NCBI GenBank assembly: GCA_900542935.1
Contig: UQPN01000006.1
Span: 34,830 to 98,829 of the forward strand
Origin: an uncultured Eubacteriales bacterium
GTDB lineage: Bacteria > Bacillota > Clostridia > Christensenellales > Borkfalkiaceae
Direction of reading: 5' to 3'
DNA: 64,000 bases
Below the pieces are notes generated by a model. It did no database searches, had not been told where the DNA came from, and was given only the letters and a program-made list of their open reading frames with translations. Made by a program: the position numbers and the translations under genes. Shown piece after piece: positions 27,301 through 36,045 of this stretch; position 1 is the stretch's first letter, and every line of letters begins with the position of its first letter.

Positions 27301-28166
27301 CCGTTCGCGCCGCGATTATCGTATGTGCCCTGCGCATTATTGTTGTACGGATAATTATAAGGCGTTGAATCGCCGGAGCGGGAAGCATCGTACGCCCCGC
27401 CGTAATTTTGCGCATCATTCCGCTGCGCGCCGTTTTGTTCCCGCGCGAAAGCGCCGTACGCAGCCGACGAAGGATTTGCCGTTGCCGCGGCGGCTTCGGT
27501 GACATCGCCGTTTGGATTTACCTGCGTGTTTTCGGCGGATTTTACTTCCGTTTTCGTTGCTTTTTTCGATTTGATTTTCGAAATCGCCGCGCCGATGACC
27601 GACCTGCCCGACACCGCCCGCGCCGTTAAAGCAAAAAAGCACACGAGCGCCATGGCAAGGATGACGAACGTACCCGCTTTGCCGGATACGGCAAACAGCG
27701 CGCCCACGAGAAGCCCGCCGAGCCAGCCTGCGGGAGAGCAGGTTTTTACTCCCCCCTCCGCCGCGGTAAAACATGCGGAAAAATAGCCTTCGCGCTGCCA
27801 CGACGCCGTAACGACGCCGTGCACGATTAACAGTATGATGAACAAAGAAATAACGGAGAACACGGCGGCAGGCTTGTTTTTAAAAATGCGTTTGCCGATG
27901 AACGCCGCAACGGACAGAATAAAAATCAGCGGCACGAAAAAATACGCTCCGTACCCGAACACGCCGAGCAAGAACGAATTGACTGCCATGCCGACGTCGC
28001 CGAAAATCAACGAGCGCGTGGCAAGAATTAAAAAAGCGAGCGCGGAAAACAATGCGCCCACGGCGCCGATACTCTCTTTCGTGATCAGCGCGTTTTCGTT
28101 ATTTTTCTTTCCGGATGCGGCTTTTTCTTCCGCATTTTTCCCCGCGTTGTCGTTCTCCTCTTTCAA
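24384..28166 (-). CDS. ftsK: FtsK/SpoIIIE DNA translocase with very long disordered linker
   Basis: 1260 residues, far above the 750-900 usual in Firmicutes. TTG start after GGAGGTG. Four or five membrane helices occupy about residues 33-185. From about 200 to 775 the protein is low-complexity, rich in Ser, Asn, Gly, Asp and Arg, with repeated DFTS-type motifs between 500 and 720 and a Pro-rich end ([18 protein letters not shown]). The motor starts near 779: Walker A AGTSGSGKTAFL (about 927), Walker B LILIDPKKTEF (about 957), and LATQRPSTDVITG. The winged-helix gamma domain is at about 1190-1260. It moves DNA at the septum. Gene has its own promoter and leads the operon to nadE. Confidence 0.96.
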   Translation of the reverse strand: MKEENDNAGKNAEEKAASGKKNNENALITKESIGAVGALFSALAFLILATRSLIFGDVGMAVNSFLLGVFGYGAYFFVPLIFILSVAAFIGKRIFKNKPAAVFSVISLFIILLIVHGVVTASWQREGYFSACFTAAEGGVKTCSPAGWLGGLLVGALFAVSGKAGTFVILAMALVCFFALTARAVSGRSVIGAAISKIKSKKATKTEVKSAENTQVNPNGDVTEAAAATANPSSAAYGAFAREQNGAQRNDAQNYGGAYDASRSGDSTPYNYPYNNNAQGTYDNRGANGYSASGGFSAGNRTFPAYEKRNEYGFPADNVRQRPGVTLSKNISDRTQNFGGNFTANPYNGVSGAGFNGQPSNPSVQAPDSFSPFGSSYYGNNAEGAAENGAQPVQNGRDLIYGGDAVESFRNNLIFDPDSKFNRRKSAANEPIPAARNFAETPAAPRSARPTAPTASNGFGGSYTDSYADSVNGNYSQERVVSDKQEKNNNNNGTYFRATPENPVSSGTDFTRGATPPAPSGTNASYSRETSDFSSRETSGTTDFTSFDSRNNQPAEDFSGSDSRNDFTADTGSSSTGRFTRDVSRGDISEDNLSRGGADFTSYNDFSGRNGGRGDDFSASGRGTDFGGESRDVRNARGEDFTSIFDDEEDSLSSDRGDRSSDFTSADRSSDFTSFSSREDSVRGLNDDLRDFGSSRDSLRDGGDIRASESDDFSKDLNPGADRGESDISGIDSRGTDVGARGAFTPAQPERPVSRPAPVPPPPPAPKPRVVRPYKSAPLDYFDCTETRPDQNSVEIDENKATILDTLEAFKVPDASIASVTCGPTVTRYNVAVPRNISPKKVVALDQPIAMNLHAKNGVNIAPNFEDGTISVEVPNKKRQTVTLGSMLVADEYINSKPNALVFAMGKTVDNVKTYGDIRKMTHVLVAGTSGSGKTAFLHSIIISLIMKYSPADLRLILIDPKKTEFVVYEGLPHLVINEVLSDTNKVIQSLNWAIAEMERRYDLFSKKSRSGTYVIDIDEYNANLTEGEEKLPKIVIIADEVAAMMQDAKKDMEDRIQNLTQKSRATGIHVILATQRPSTDVITGVIKSNLKSRIALSVAQEIDSRVILDESGAQNLLGQGDLLYSTEGTKTPVRMQAPFISSEKAQEVIRYIKENNDCYFNEEAAAFIDKPKGQSGGFGGDSSEDDEVDYVYIDALRNVILSGSASISLVQRKCSVGYNKAGKIIEWMEDQGYISAFDGAKARKVLITPEQFEEKYGPL

Positions 28167-28198
28167 GGTTCCACCTCCGAATCAGTATAACCTTGATT

Positions 28199-28227
28199 AT
28201 TATAACATTTTTTTTTCAGTTAATCAA
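28199..28227 (-). promoter_or_regulatory. Promoter of the ftsK-rimO-pgsA-cinA-recA-nadE operon
   Basis: TTGATT (28227-28222) and TATAAT (28204-28199) on the minus strand, spacer 17 bp, about 33 bp before the TTG start of ftsK. Confidence 0.85.
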
Positions 28228-28269
28228 GGATTTCGGGGCGTAAAACACGAATTTTTTCTTGTTTTGCCT

Positions 28270-28296
28270 TGAAAAACGAACAAATATTCGTTTTTT
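28270..28296 (-). terminator. Probable terminator of murC
   Basis: AAAAACGAA (28272-28280) and TTCGTTTTT (28287-28295) form a 9-bp stem with T-run at the end on either strand; it lies about 100 bp after the murC stop. Confidence 0.55.
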
Positions 28297-28391
28297 GTTT
28301 TTTTATAAAAACAATCGCCGAAAAACGCTTTCTGCATTTTTTCGCTTTCCGTATATTCGGAAACAACCTTTTACACCACGGTTTATCGCTT

Positions 28392-29762
28392 TTAAACGCG
28401 GTTGTTTCGTATCTGCGCCAAGATTTCTTTTGCCGTACCGTAAATATCCCCCGCACCGAGAAACAGCACGGTATCTCCGCCGACGCCGGCGCCCGCCCAC
28501 TTTGCCAGTTCTTCTTTCGTTTCGCCGTAACGCGCGCCGGGCGCATTTACGGCAAGTCGTTTCGCGCTGCCCGATTCGTCGTAGGGCTCGCGCGCGGCGT
28601 ATTCTTTAAAAATAAACAAGTCGTCCGCGGCGGAAAGCGCTTCGCTGAAATCCGCCATCAACGCTTTCGTCCGGGAATAGGTATGCGGCTGAAAAATCAC
28701 GTACAACCTGCCCGCCGTGAGCGCCGCCGCGGTTTTCAGCGTTGCGGCGATTTCCCGCGGGTGATGCGCGTAATCGCAGTACCACTGCGCGCCGTGAATT
28801 TCGCCGATTTTTTCAAAGCGCCGCTTCACGCCCGAAAAAGCGTTCAACCCCGCCGCGACGTATTCTGCGGAAATGCCGCAAAGGCGCGCCGCGCCGCCCG
28901 CGGCGAGGGCGTTGTAAATATGGCATCTCCCCGCGACGTTCAGCCGTACGCGGCAAAGATTTTTTCCGTTTTCGCAAAAATCGAAGGAGTATTTTTCGCC
29001 GATGGTTCCGATGTTTTCCGCCGTAAAATCCGCTCGTTTGGTTTCTATGCCGAACGACGGGTACGCGGGGAAATTTTTTTTGATTTTTTCGTCGTCGGCG
29101 CATACGAGCGCGGTTCTGCCGGACGAGCAGAACGTTTCGAAAGTTCCGATGAGTTCGTTTTCATCGCGATAACATTCCATATGATCGCGGTCGATATTGA
29201 GAAGTACCGCGACGTCGGGATGAAGATATAATAAATTTTTCTTATATTCGCACGCTTCGGTAATAAAGTACTCTTCGCCCGTTTTATAAAAATTGCCGAA
29301 CGTATTATCGTCGCCGCCGGCATGCACGGCGAACTTTTTGCCTGCGGCGGAAAAAACATGCGCGCACATGCTTGTGCAGGTGGTTTTTCCGTGACTGCCC
29401 GCCACCGCAACGACGGAGGAAAAATCTTTGGCGACTTCGCCTAAAAATTCGCCGCGGAATACGATTTTTTTGCCCTGCGCAAAACATTCGTCAAACCTGC
29501 TGTTTCCCCTTGCAATTGCGGAAGTGCAGACGATATTTTCGGCGGAATTGATCACCGCTTTTTCCGTTTCGGAAATCGCGGCGGAAGTATAAATTTCAAC
29601 GCCTGCCCGCGCAAGCTCTTCCGTCCTTGCGGAAAGCTGCGCGTCGTACCCGAACACCTCGCCGCCCTCACAGAGAATATACTTTGCCAGCGCGCTCATC
29701 GAAGCGCCGCCGATTCCCAGAAAGTAAAACCGTTTTCCTTTTATCCGTTCTTTTTTCGGCAT
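28392..29762 (-). CDS. murC: UDP-N-acetylmuramate-L-alanine ligase
   Basis: 456 residues. The N-terminal UDP-binding Rossmann motif is FLGIGGASMSALAKYI, the ATP site is GSHGKTTCTSMCAHV (about residue 110), and the Mur ligase domain carries EACEYKKNLLYLHPDVAVLLNIDRDHMECY. The C-terminal domain includes WYCDYAHHPREIAATL and FQPHTYSRTKAL. MurC rather than MurD/E is supported by the GIGG and YAHHP motifs. It lies downstream of ftsZ but is separated by a strong terminator and has its own promoter. Confidence 0.97.
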   Translation of the reverse strand: MPKKERIKGKRFYFLGIGGASMSALAKYILCEGGEVFGYDAQLSARTEELARAGVEIYTSAAISETEKAVINSAENIVCTSAIARGNSRFDECFAQGKKIVFRGEFLGEVAKDFSSVVAVAGSHGKTTCTSMCAHVFSAAGKKFAVHAGGDDNTFGNFYKTGEEYFITEACEYKKNLLYLHPDVAVLLNIDRDHMECYRDENELIGTFETFCSSGRTALVCADDEKIKKNFPAYPSFGIETKRADFTAENIGTIGEKYSFDFCENGKNLCRVRLNVAGRCHIYNALAAGGAARLCGISAEYVAAGLNAFSGVKRRFEKIGEIHGAQWYCDYAHHPREIAATLKTAAALTAGRLYVIFQPHTYSRTKALMADFSEALSAADDLFIFKEYAAREPYDESGSAKRLAVNAPGARYGETKEELAKWAGAGVGGDTVLFLGAGDIYGTAKEILAQIRNNRV

Positions 29763-29792
29763 ATCGCTTTATTCTATGATATATAAGCAATT

Positions 29793-29821
29793 TTTATAAC
29801 CGCTTACGGCAATTTTTACAA
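29793..29821 (-). promoter_or_regulatory. Promoter of murC
   Basis: TTGTAA (29821-29816) and TATAAA (29798-29793), 17-bp spacer on the minus strand, just after the ftsZ terminator. Confidence 0.72.
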
Positions 29822-29834
29822 AAAGCCGCAGTAT

Positions 29835-29872
29835 AAAAAAATCGGCGCACTCCCTGCAAGGAATACGCCGAT
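29835..29872 (-). terminator. Intrinsic terminator after ftsZ
   Basis: On the minus strand ATCGGCGTATTCC (29872-29860) pairs with GGAGTGCGCCGAT (29853-29841), 13 bp with two G-U pairs, followed by TTTTTTAT. It ends the main dcw transcript 13 bp after ftsZ. Confidence 0.93.
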
Positions 29873-29885
29873 GTCCGGTTACGAT

Positions 29886-31376
29886 TTATTTTTTATCGGA
29901 ATTCTTTCTCATGAAGAAATCCACGAATTTCGGGCGGTGCTTCTTTTCGGGCGCAGGCTCGTTGCGAGGCGCCTCGATGGGCATTTCCGGTTCGTAATCG
30001 CCCTGTTGCGCGGGATACGGTTGCGCATAGCCGTTATTTACGTTCCGCATATCCTGCATGCCCGGCATGCCGGCGTTCTGCCCCCACGCGCCGTTTTGCG
30101 GGTTCTGCATGTTATTCGGCATATTTGCCTGCATGTTCTGACGGTAATCGGCGCCCGCGAATCCGGACGCGGACGAAGGCGCGAAACCCTGCTGCGCCGA
30201 CGGAGCGGGTGCGTACCCTTGCGGCGCCGTCTGCTGCGCGGCAGCGGTTTCTTCCGCCGTAGGATAGCCGAACGCCCGATCGATTTTATCGGACAGAGCC
30301 GCGGCGCGCTGCGCCGCCGTCTGCATATCGTTTGCGGCGGTGATCGTCTGTCCGCCCGAAGGGAATCCCGTCGCGATAATGACGACTTCCACCTCGTCGG
30401 TCATGTTTTCTTCGATGCAGGCGCCGAAAATCACGTTGGCGGAATAATCGATTACGCCTTTCACCAGTTCAGCAGCCTGACAAACTTCATCCAGCGTGAG
30501 ATCGTTGCCGCCCACCACGTTTAAAATCACGGAGCTTGCGCCCTCGATGGTAGTGTTTAAAAGAGGCGAACAGATGGCGCAGCGAACCGCGTCGGCAATG
30601 CGTTTTTCGCCTTTGGCGATACCGATACCCATATGCGCCACGCCGCGATCTTTCAGCGTGGTGCGCACGTCGGCGAAATCGAGATTGATAAGCGACGGAT
30701 TGACGATCAGTTCCGCAATGCCGCGGATACCCTGACGAAGCACTTCGTCCGCCACTTTCAGCGCTTCGGGGAAAGAAGTGCCCTGTTTTACCACGCCGCG
30801 CAATTTATCGTTGGGAATCACGATGATGGAATCCACATACTTGCGGAGTTCTTCCACGCCGGCAAGCGCGTAGTCCATTTTTTTCTTGCCTTCGAAAGAG
30901 AACGGAAGCGTTACCACGGCTACGGTGAGAATTTTCATTTCCCGCGCGAGCTTGGCGATAACGGGAGAAGCGCCCGTACCCGTGCCGCCGCCCATACCGG
31001 CGGTGATGAAAAGAAGATCGGTTCCCTTTAAAATCTGCTGGATTCTGTCTTTATTTTCTTCCGCGGAAAGCTTGCCCACGGAAGGATCGGCGCCCGCGCC
31101 GAGCCCTTTTGTGAGCTTTACGCCGATTTGAATACGGTTTTGCGCAAGCGAACGCGCCAGCACCTGATTATCGGTATTGATTACGTAATATTCCGCGGCT
31201 TTCAGCCCCGATTCGATTAAACGGTTTACCGCGTTGCCGCCGGCGCCGCCCACGCCGATCACTTTGATTCTGGCTACGCCGAAATGGCTGTCCTGCGTTT
31301 CGTCTTCCTGCGGTTGAGCCGTTTCGGAAATCTCGCGATCTTCCGTTTCGTCGTAAGTGTAAAAATCTTCCGTCAT
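29886..31376 (-). CDS. ftsZ: Cell division protein FtsZ
   Basis: 496 residues; the usual length is 350-400. An acidic N-terminal extension of about 33 residues precedes IKVIGVGGAGGNAVNRLI. The GTPase signature GGGTGTGASPVIA is near residue 140 and the T7 loop NLDFADVRT near 240. From about 350 the tail is a Gln/Ala/Pro/Asn/Met-rich linker, ending in KFVDFFMRKNSDKK, a variant of the C-terminal peptide that docks FtsA/SepF. The start overlaps the ftsA stop by 4 bp with GGAGGAAAT as SD inside ftsA. It polymerises into the Z ring. Confidence 0.98.
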   Translation of the reverse strand: MTEDFYTYDETEDREISETAQPQEDETQDSHFGVARIKVIGVGGAGGNAVNRLIESGLKAAEYYVINTDNQVLARSLAQNRIQIGVKLTKGLGAGADPSVGKLSAEENKDRIQQILKGTDLLFITAGMGGGTGTGASPVIAKLAREMKILTVAVVTLPFSFEGKKKMDYALAGVEELRKYVDSIIVIPNDKLRGVVKQGTSFPEALKVADEVLRQGIRGIAELIVNPSLINLDFADVRTTLKDRGVAHMGIGIAKGEKRIADAVRCAICSPLLNTTIEGASSVILNVVGGNDLTLDEVCQAAELVKGVIDYSANVIFGACIEENMTDEVEVVIIATGFPSGGQTITAANDMQTAAQRAAALSDKIDRAFGYPTAEETAAAQQTAPQGYAPAPSAQQGFAPSSASGFAGADYRQNMQANMPNNMQNPQNGAWGQNAGMPGMQDMRNVNNGYAQPYPAQQGDYEPEMPIEAPRNEPAPEKKHRPKFVDFFMRKNSDKK

Positions 31377-32557
31377 TTTTTATTTCCTCCGAATATGTTT
31401 AAAAATTTGCGCAATCCGCTTTTTTCTTCCGCCCGCCGTAAAGCGGCGTTCAGCGCGGATATGCGGGATGAATAACCGGGTTTATCGTAATAAGGTATTT
31501 CGGGACAAATCGCCCGCGTAACGCGGCAAAGACGACGTTCCGTATGTTCCGCCACGCCGCGGACTTCCTGCACGCCCTCGCCCGTGAGATACACGGGGTT
31601 CGACGAATCGCCCGCGATTTTTTTGGTGCCGTAATACTTTTCGAAAAAAGCGTCCGTCTTTTCGCACAGCTCGTCCAGCCCGCATTTGATTACGTCGTTG
31701 ATCCGCTGCACGGAATACATGACGCCGTCTTTATCCGTCCAGATGATCCCCTTGGGCACCGCGCCGCCGGATACGTCCGCCGCGGCGAGAATTTCCTTCG
31801 CCTTTTCGAAGCCGACGTCGAATTCTTCCATCAGCCCCGCCAGAATCGCCCCGACGCCGCAATCGAAACTTTCTTCGTGCACGATTCCGCCGCCGTAAAC
31901 CACAAACACCGAAGAAACGGCATAGCCTACGTCAAGAATCGCCGCGTAACCCTCTCTGGTTTTCGAGGGAAGAAGATACGTTGCCTCGGCCAAAGACTGC
32001 GGCAGATATTCGATTTGCGTGAAACCGGATGCGGAAAACAGCTTCTGCGTAAGCGAGTAAAACTGCTCGTTTAAAAAATAATAGCACAATGCGCCCTGCA
32101 GAACGGCGGTTTTAGAGCCCGTAACGTCGGCGGCGGAAAAATACCGCCGGTTGTCGCCGATAGAAAAATACATTGCCGATTCGTCCGCCAGAGCGCGGTT
32201 TTCGGCAAGTTCGTTCAGCCCCGCCGCGTACAGCGCTTCGATTTCCGCCGCCGTGATTTTACGGCGCTTTTCAAACGACATCGACTGCCCTTTCGTACGG
32301 ATACCGATAAACGGCGCCGGCACAGAAATATAAATCGTCTTCAGCGTGCCGTCGTACGAGGACAAAACGGAATTGATGAGGCGGGAAGCCGCGGAGGTAA
32401 ACGACGAAACGTCGTAAAAGCCTTCCGTGCCGTAGCCGTCGTATTCCGAGCTTTCGCCGCCGCGGAAAACAAACGTTCCGTTTACCCCTCTGCCTCCGAT
32501 AAGAAAGGTGAGAGAATAGGAACGAATATCGAGAATGGCGACGCTTTCGTTTTTCAT
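31373..32557 (-). CDS. ftsA: FtsA-like cell division ATPase (divergent)
   Basis: 394 residues from the ATG at 32557, 8 nt after ACGGAG; a GTG three codons upstream is also in frame. The actin-like fold is recognisable: VAILDIRSYSLTFLIGG (phosphate 1), AAILDVGYAVSSVFVVYGGGI (phosphate 2) and VYLTGEGVQEVRGVAEH (adenosine motif). The C terminus LRKFLNIFGGNKK looks like the amphipathic membrane-targeting helix. Similarity to textbook FtsA is low, so the call rests partly on position directly before ftsZ. It would anchor FtsZ to the membrane. Confidence 0.85.
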   Translation of the reverse strand: MKNESVAILDIRSYSLTFLIGGRGVNGTFVFRGGESSEYDGYGTEGFYDVSSFTSAASRLINSVLSSYDGTLKTIYISVPAPFIGIRTKGQSMSFEKRRKITAAEIEALYAAGLNELAENRALADESAMYFSIGDNRRYFSAADVTGSKTAVLQGALCYYFLNEQFYSLTQKLFSASGFTQIEYLPQSLAEATYLLPSKTREGYAAILDVGYAVSSVFVVYGGGIVHEESFDCGVGAILAGLMEEFDVGFEKAKEILAAADVSGGAVPKGIIWTDKDGVMYSVQRINDVIKCGLDELCEKTDAFFEKYYGTKKIAGDSSNPVYLTGEGVQEVRGVAEHTERRLCRVTRAICPEIPYYDKPGYSSRISALNAALRRAEEKSGLRKFLNIFGGNKK

Positions 32558-32631
32558 CTTCTGCACTCCGTCTGTCGTTTTTTTTCGTATGTACCGCGCG
32601 TCCGCTTTATAAAAGCGGCGACGATAATAAT

Positions 32632-32660
32632 ATTATACTACCCGCCGCGGAAAAAGTCAA
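32632..32660 (-). promoter_or_regulatory. Promoter of ftsA-ftsZ
   Basis: TTGACT (32660-32655) and TATAAT (32637-32632), 17-bp spacer, minus strand. It lies in the 220-bp gap after the ftsQ-like gene and gives ftsAZ a separate transcript with a leader of about 65 nt containing a CCGCTTT/AAAGCGG hairpin. Confidence 0.9.
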
Positions 32661-32778
32661 TAAATTTGCGAAAACTTTTCGTGTTTTATCGTTGTTTTTA
32701 TACGATTTCGCTTATTTTTCACCCGTTTGAAAAAATCTGGGTAATTGCCGTGCCGGGCCCGTGCGGTATTGCCGTGTA

Positions 32779-33543
32779 TCAATCGAGATAATTTTTCGGC
32801 TGATAAACCGCCCCGGCGTCTTTCGAAACGGCGATAACGCCCGTCGTCCGTTCGGCGACGCTCAGTCCGTTCGTATAGCATTCGTACAGCGCGGCGGCTT
32901 TATCTTCCGCTTTTGCCGACGGCACGTATACCGCCGCCTGCACGCCCTCGCGAAAATATACGCGCAACCATGCGGAATCTTCGGAAGAAGCGGGTTGAAC
33001 GAGTTCCGCCTGCGTAACGTTGCCGCGGATACCGCCGAACAGCGCGTCGAGCGTTTTTAAAAACGAAAACACGGATGACGTTTCGAAATCCGCCGCAAGA
33101 TTTTTCGTTTGCGAAGTTACAAGCAGATTGTCCGTACCGTCGGCGCGGTTTTTCACGGAATCGCGCACGGAAAGCTTTGTTCCGTCTCCCGAATAAATCA
33201 CGTAATTGCCGCCGTTCGCTACGGCGTACACTTCCGCGTCCTCGGTGGCGGTGATGACAAGCCTGCCGGGATAATCTTTTTCAAACCCCGTCAGACGGAA
33301 ATACGCGAAATTTTCGAAGGCGGATTTCGCCGCGGCGTCGTCCGCCTTAATCGTGCTTTTTTTAAGATACGCCTCTTCGAGAACGGTTCTGAGCGCCGCC
33401 GCTTCTTCCAGCGCGGGCGAAGAAACGTTTTCGACGACAAGCGTTACTTCCTCCACGCGGTATACGGCGGAAACGCCTAAAAACGCCGCCGTAAAAAATA
33501 CGATGACGGTAAGGACTATCGTGATGATTTTCTTCGCTTTCAT
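32779..33543 (-). CDS. ftsQ: FtsQ/DivIB-like division protein
   Basis: 254 residues with one N-terminal membrane helix (about 5-27) and the rest predicted outside. After the helix, YRVEEVTLVVENVSSPALEE resembles the start of a POTRA domain, and FEKDYPGRLVITATEDAEVYAVANGGNYVIYSGDGTKL matches the pattern of the FtsQ beta domain (YP-x-L...I-x-E..P). The family is poorly conserved; the call relies on topology and on its place between murA and ftsA. It would stabilise the FtsL-FtsB complex at the septum. Confidence 0.72.
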   Translation of the reverse strand: MKAKKIITIVLTVIVFFTAAFLGVSAVYRVEEVTLVVENVSSPALEEAAALRTVLEEAYLKKSTIKADDAAAKSAFENFAYFRLTGFEKDYPGRLVITATEDAEVYAVANGGNYVIYSGDGTKLSVRDSVKNRADGTDNLLVTSQTKNLAADFETSSVFSFLKTLDALFGGIRGNVTQAELVQPASSEDSAWLRVYFREGVQAAVYVPSAKAEDKAAALYECYTNGLSVAERTTGVIAVSKDAGAVYQPKNYLD

Positions 33544-33587
33544 TTCTTCTTTCGATTCCTCTTTCGTAGGTTTTATCCGTTTTTTTT

Positions 33588-34844
33588 CTACAAATCCGTA
33601 CGGACGATACCGGCGCCGAGCGCTTTTAATTTTTCATCGAAAAGCGCATAACCGCGGTCGATATGCCAGAGTTCGGAAACAACGCTTTCCCCCTCGGCTT
33701 TCAATGCCGCGATGACGAGCGCCGCGCCGCCGCGGAGATCGCAGGCGGATACTTCCGCCCCGTGCAGTTTTTCCACGCCGCGGATCACGGCGGTTCTGCC
33801 GCGCACGGTAACGTCCGCGCCCATTTTTTTCAGCTCGCCCGCGTATTTATAACGCGTTTCGAACAAATTTTCCACAATCACCGCGGTGCCGCGCGCCGTA
33901 GCGGATAGCGCCGCATACTGCGCCTGCATATCGGTGGGAAACCCCGGAAACGGCAACGTTTCCACAAGAGAGGCGGCTTTTAAATCGCCGCTGCTTCTCA
34001 ATCTTATTTTATCACCTTTTGCGGTGATTTTGCAACCGTTTTCGCGCAATTTATGCAAAAGAGCCGCAATATTTTCTTCGGATACGCCCTCCGTTTCGAT
34101 TTCGCCGCCGCAGGAAGCCGCCGCAATCAGAAATGTTCCCGCTTCTATCCTGTCCTTCATCGGCGTATAATCCACGCCGTGCAGCCGTTTTACGCCCGTG
34201 ATTTCAACGGTATCGCCGCCGGCGCCGGAAACATCCGCGCCCATCTGCGACAAAAAGTTCTGCAAATCCACGATTTCCGGTTCTTTCGCGGCGTTGCGTA
34301 TCACGGTTTTTCCCTCCGCTTTTACGGCGGCGAGCATGATATTTTCCGTGGCGCCCACGCTGGGAAAATCCAGCAAAATATCGGCGCCGCGCAATTTTTC
34401 GGCGCTGCAGATGACGTAGCCGTTTTCTTCGATAATGGTAACGCCCAGCCGCTTCAGCCCGGAAAGATGCAGATCGATCGGGCGCAAGCCTATATCGCAG
34501 CCGCCGGGATAGGAAATTTTCGCGCGGCGAAACCGTGTGAGCACCGAACCGAGCATAAAAACCGAAGAACGGAGTTCGCGCGTGAGCGTGGACGGAATTT
34601 CGTGCGAAACGGCGTTTCTGCCGTCGATCGTAACATAGCCGTCGCCCCGGACGATGCCGCAGCCGAGTTCGCTCAAGATATGTAACATATTTTCGGCGTC
34701 GGTGATGTGCGGCAAATCGCGTATGGTAACAAGATCGTCCGCAAGCACCGAAGCCGCCAGCAAGGGAAGCACGGCGTTTTTCGCCGCCTGAATTTTTACC
34801 CTGCCGTACAGCTTTGCGCCGCCCTGTACAACAAATTTATCCAT
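33588..34844 (-). CDS. murA: UDP-N-acetylglucosamine 1-carboxyvinyltransferase
   Basis: 418 residues with the EPSP-synthase fold. IQAAKNAVLPLLAASVLADD supplies the conserved Lys-Asn pair, and the PEP-binding cysteine is in YPGGCDIGLRPIDLHLSGL near residue 117, so fosfomycin sensitivity would be expected. PGFPTDMQAQYAAL near 300 and LRGGAALVIAAL near 367 are further family blocks. It performs the first committed step of peptidoglycan synthesis. It sits between ftsW and ftsQ, about 20 bp after ftsW. Confidence 0.97.
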   Translation of the reverse strand: MDKFVVQGGAKLYGRVKIQAAKNAVLPLLAASVLADDLVTIRDLPHITDAENMLHILSELGCGIVRGDGYVTIDGRNAVSHEIPSTLTRELRSSVFMLGSVLTRFRRAKISYPGGCDIGLRPIDLHLSGLKRLGVTIIEENGYVICSAEKLRGADILLDFPSVGATENIMLAAVKAEGKTVIRNAAKEPEIVDLQNFLSQMGADVSGAGGDTVEITGVKRLHGVDYTPMKDRIEAGTFLIAAASCGGEIETEGVSEENIAALLHKLRENGCKITAKGDKIRLRSSGDLKAASLVETLPFPGFPTDMQAQYAALSATARGTAVIVENLFETRYKYAGELKKMGADVTVRGRTAVIRGVEKLHGAEVSACDLRGGAALVIAALKAEGESVVSELWHIDRGYALFDEKLKALGAGIVRTDL

Positions 34845-34863
34845 AAGAAAAAGCTCCTATGTT

Positions 34864-36045
34864 TCATTGTATGAAAACGGCGGCTTTTTTGTTGCATCGC
34901 GATATGTTGTACAGCACTCCGAACGACGCCATGGAAACGATAAGCGCCGTGTTGCCGGAGCTCAGCAGCGGCAACGGAATGCCCGTGGGCGGAATGCTGC
35001 CGCTTACGACGAGCGCGTTGACAAGCGTTTGCAGCCCGTAGGTGAGCGTGATGCCCGCGGCAAGCAGAAACGAAAAAAAATCGGGCGCCTCCGCGGCGAT
35101 TTTAATTCCGCGGAAAATGATAAAGGCAAAGACGGAAAATAATACGACGATTCCGACGAAACCGAATTCCTCGCCGATGACGGCAAGAATAAAATCGCTT
35201 TCCGCAAACGGCAGAAAACGGTATTTCTGACGGGATTTGAACAGCCCCGTGCCGAACCAGCCGCCGTTGCCGAGCGCATACAGCGACTGTATCAGCTGAT
35301 ATCCCTCTTCTTTCGGCGACGACCACGGATCCAGAAACGCGCTCAGGCGCAGAAGCCTGTACGGTTCGGCAAGAATCAGAAGCGGCACGGCGAGAAGCGC
35401 GGGCAGCGCGAGCATCAGAAAGTATTTCAGTTTTGCGCCGCTTAAAAACAGCATGCCGAACGTAACGGCGGCGACGACCACGGTAACCGACATATTCGGC
35501 TCGAAAATAATCAGCGCGCAAAAGCCTCCGCCCGCGGCGAGCACGGGCAGCATGCCCTTGAACGTACCGATTCTTCCCATATCGTCCGCCGCGTAGCCCG
35601 CAATGAACGCCACGAGAGAAAATTTGGCGATTTCCGACGGCTGCAGCGTAAAACTTCCCGCGCCGATCCAACGGGCGGCGCCGTAATTGCTTCTGCCTAC
35701 GCCGGGCACGAACACAAGCGCGAGAAGCAGCGCGGACGCCCCGTAAAACACATAGCGAAACGTCTTTTTTTTCAGTTTACGATAATCGAACAACGTGGCG
35801 AAAAACAGCGCGAGCGAACCCGCGATAAAACCGATCAACTGTTTTTTCGCGAAGAAAAATTTATCGCCGTACTGCTTTTCCGCCGCGTAATAACTTGCCG
35901 AGTACACGCACAAAACGCCGAACGCGGAAAGAAGCAGCACCGCAATCAGAAGCGGAACGTCCCCGGTATTTTTTTTACGGTATACGTTTTTCTCACTCCG
36001 ATTCCTCGTTTTTTTCTTCGTTACGCGCATCGTCGGCGAAATCAT
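34864..36045 (-). CDS. ftsW: SEDS glycosyltransferase FtsW
   Basis: About 393 residues from the ATG at 36045, which has GGAG 6 nt upstream; the frame stays open to 36144, inside murD. Around ten membrane helices are visible from residue 28 on. SEDS signatures include FATLFDYRKLKKKTFRY, GAARWIGAGSFTLQPSEIAKFSLVAFIAGY, and the C-terminal LQTLVNALVVSGSIPPTGIPLP followed by SSGNTALI. It polymerises septal glycan together with the class B PBP. The gene overlaps the murD 3' end. Confidence 0.95.
   Translation of the reverse strand: MISPTMRVTKKKTRNRSEKNVYRKKNTGDVPLLIAVLLLSAFGVLCVYSASYYAAEKQYGDKFFFAKKQLIGFIAGSLALFFATLFDYRKLKKKTFRYVFYGASALLLALVFVPGVGRSNYGAARWIGAGSFTLQPSEIAKFSLVAFIAGYAADDMGRIGTFKGMLPVLAAGGGFCALIIFEPNMSVTVVVAAVTFGMLFLSGAKLKYFLMLALPALLAVPLLILAEPYRLLRLSAFLDPWSSPKEEGYQLIQSLYALGNGGWFGTGLFKSRQKYRFLPFAESDFILAVIGEEFGFVGIVVLFSVFAFIIFRGIKIAAEAPDFFSFLLAAGITLTYGLQTLVNALVVSGSIPPTGIPLPLLSSGNTALIVSMASFGVLYNISRCNKKAAVFIQ

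Noticed and set aside
26111..27505. Alternative minus-strand frames inside the ftsK linker region
   Set aside because: They arise from the low-complexity codons of ftsK; the ftsK frame is continuous from membrane domain to motor.
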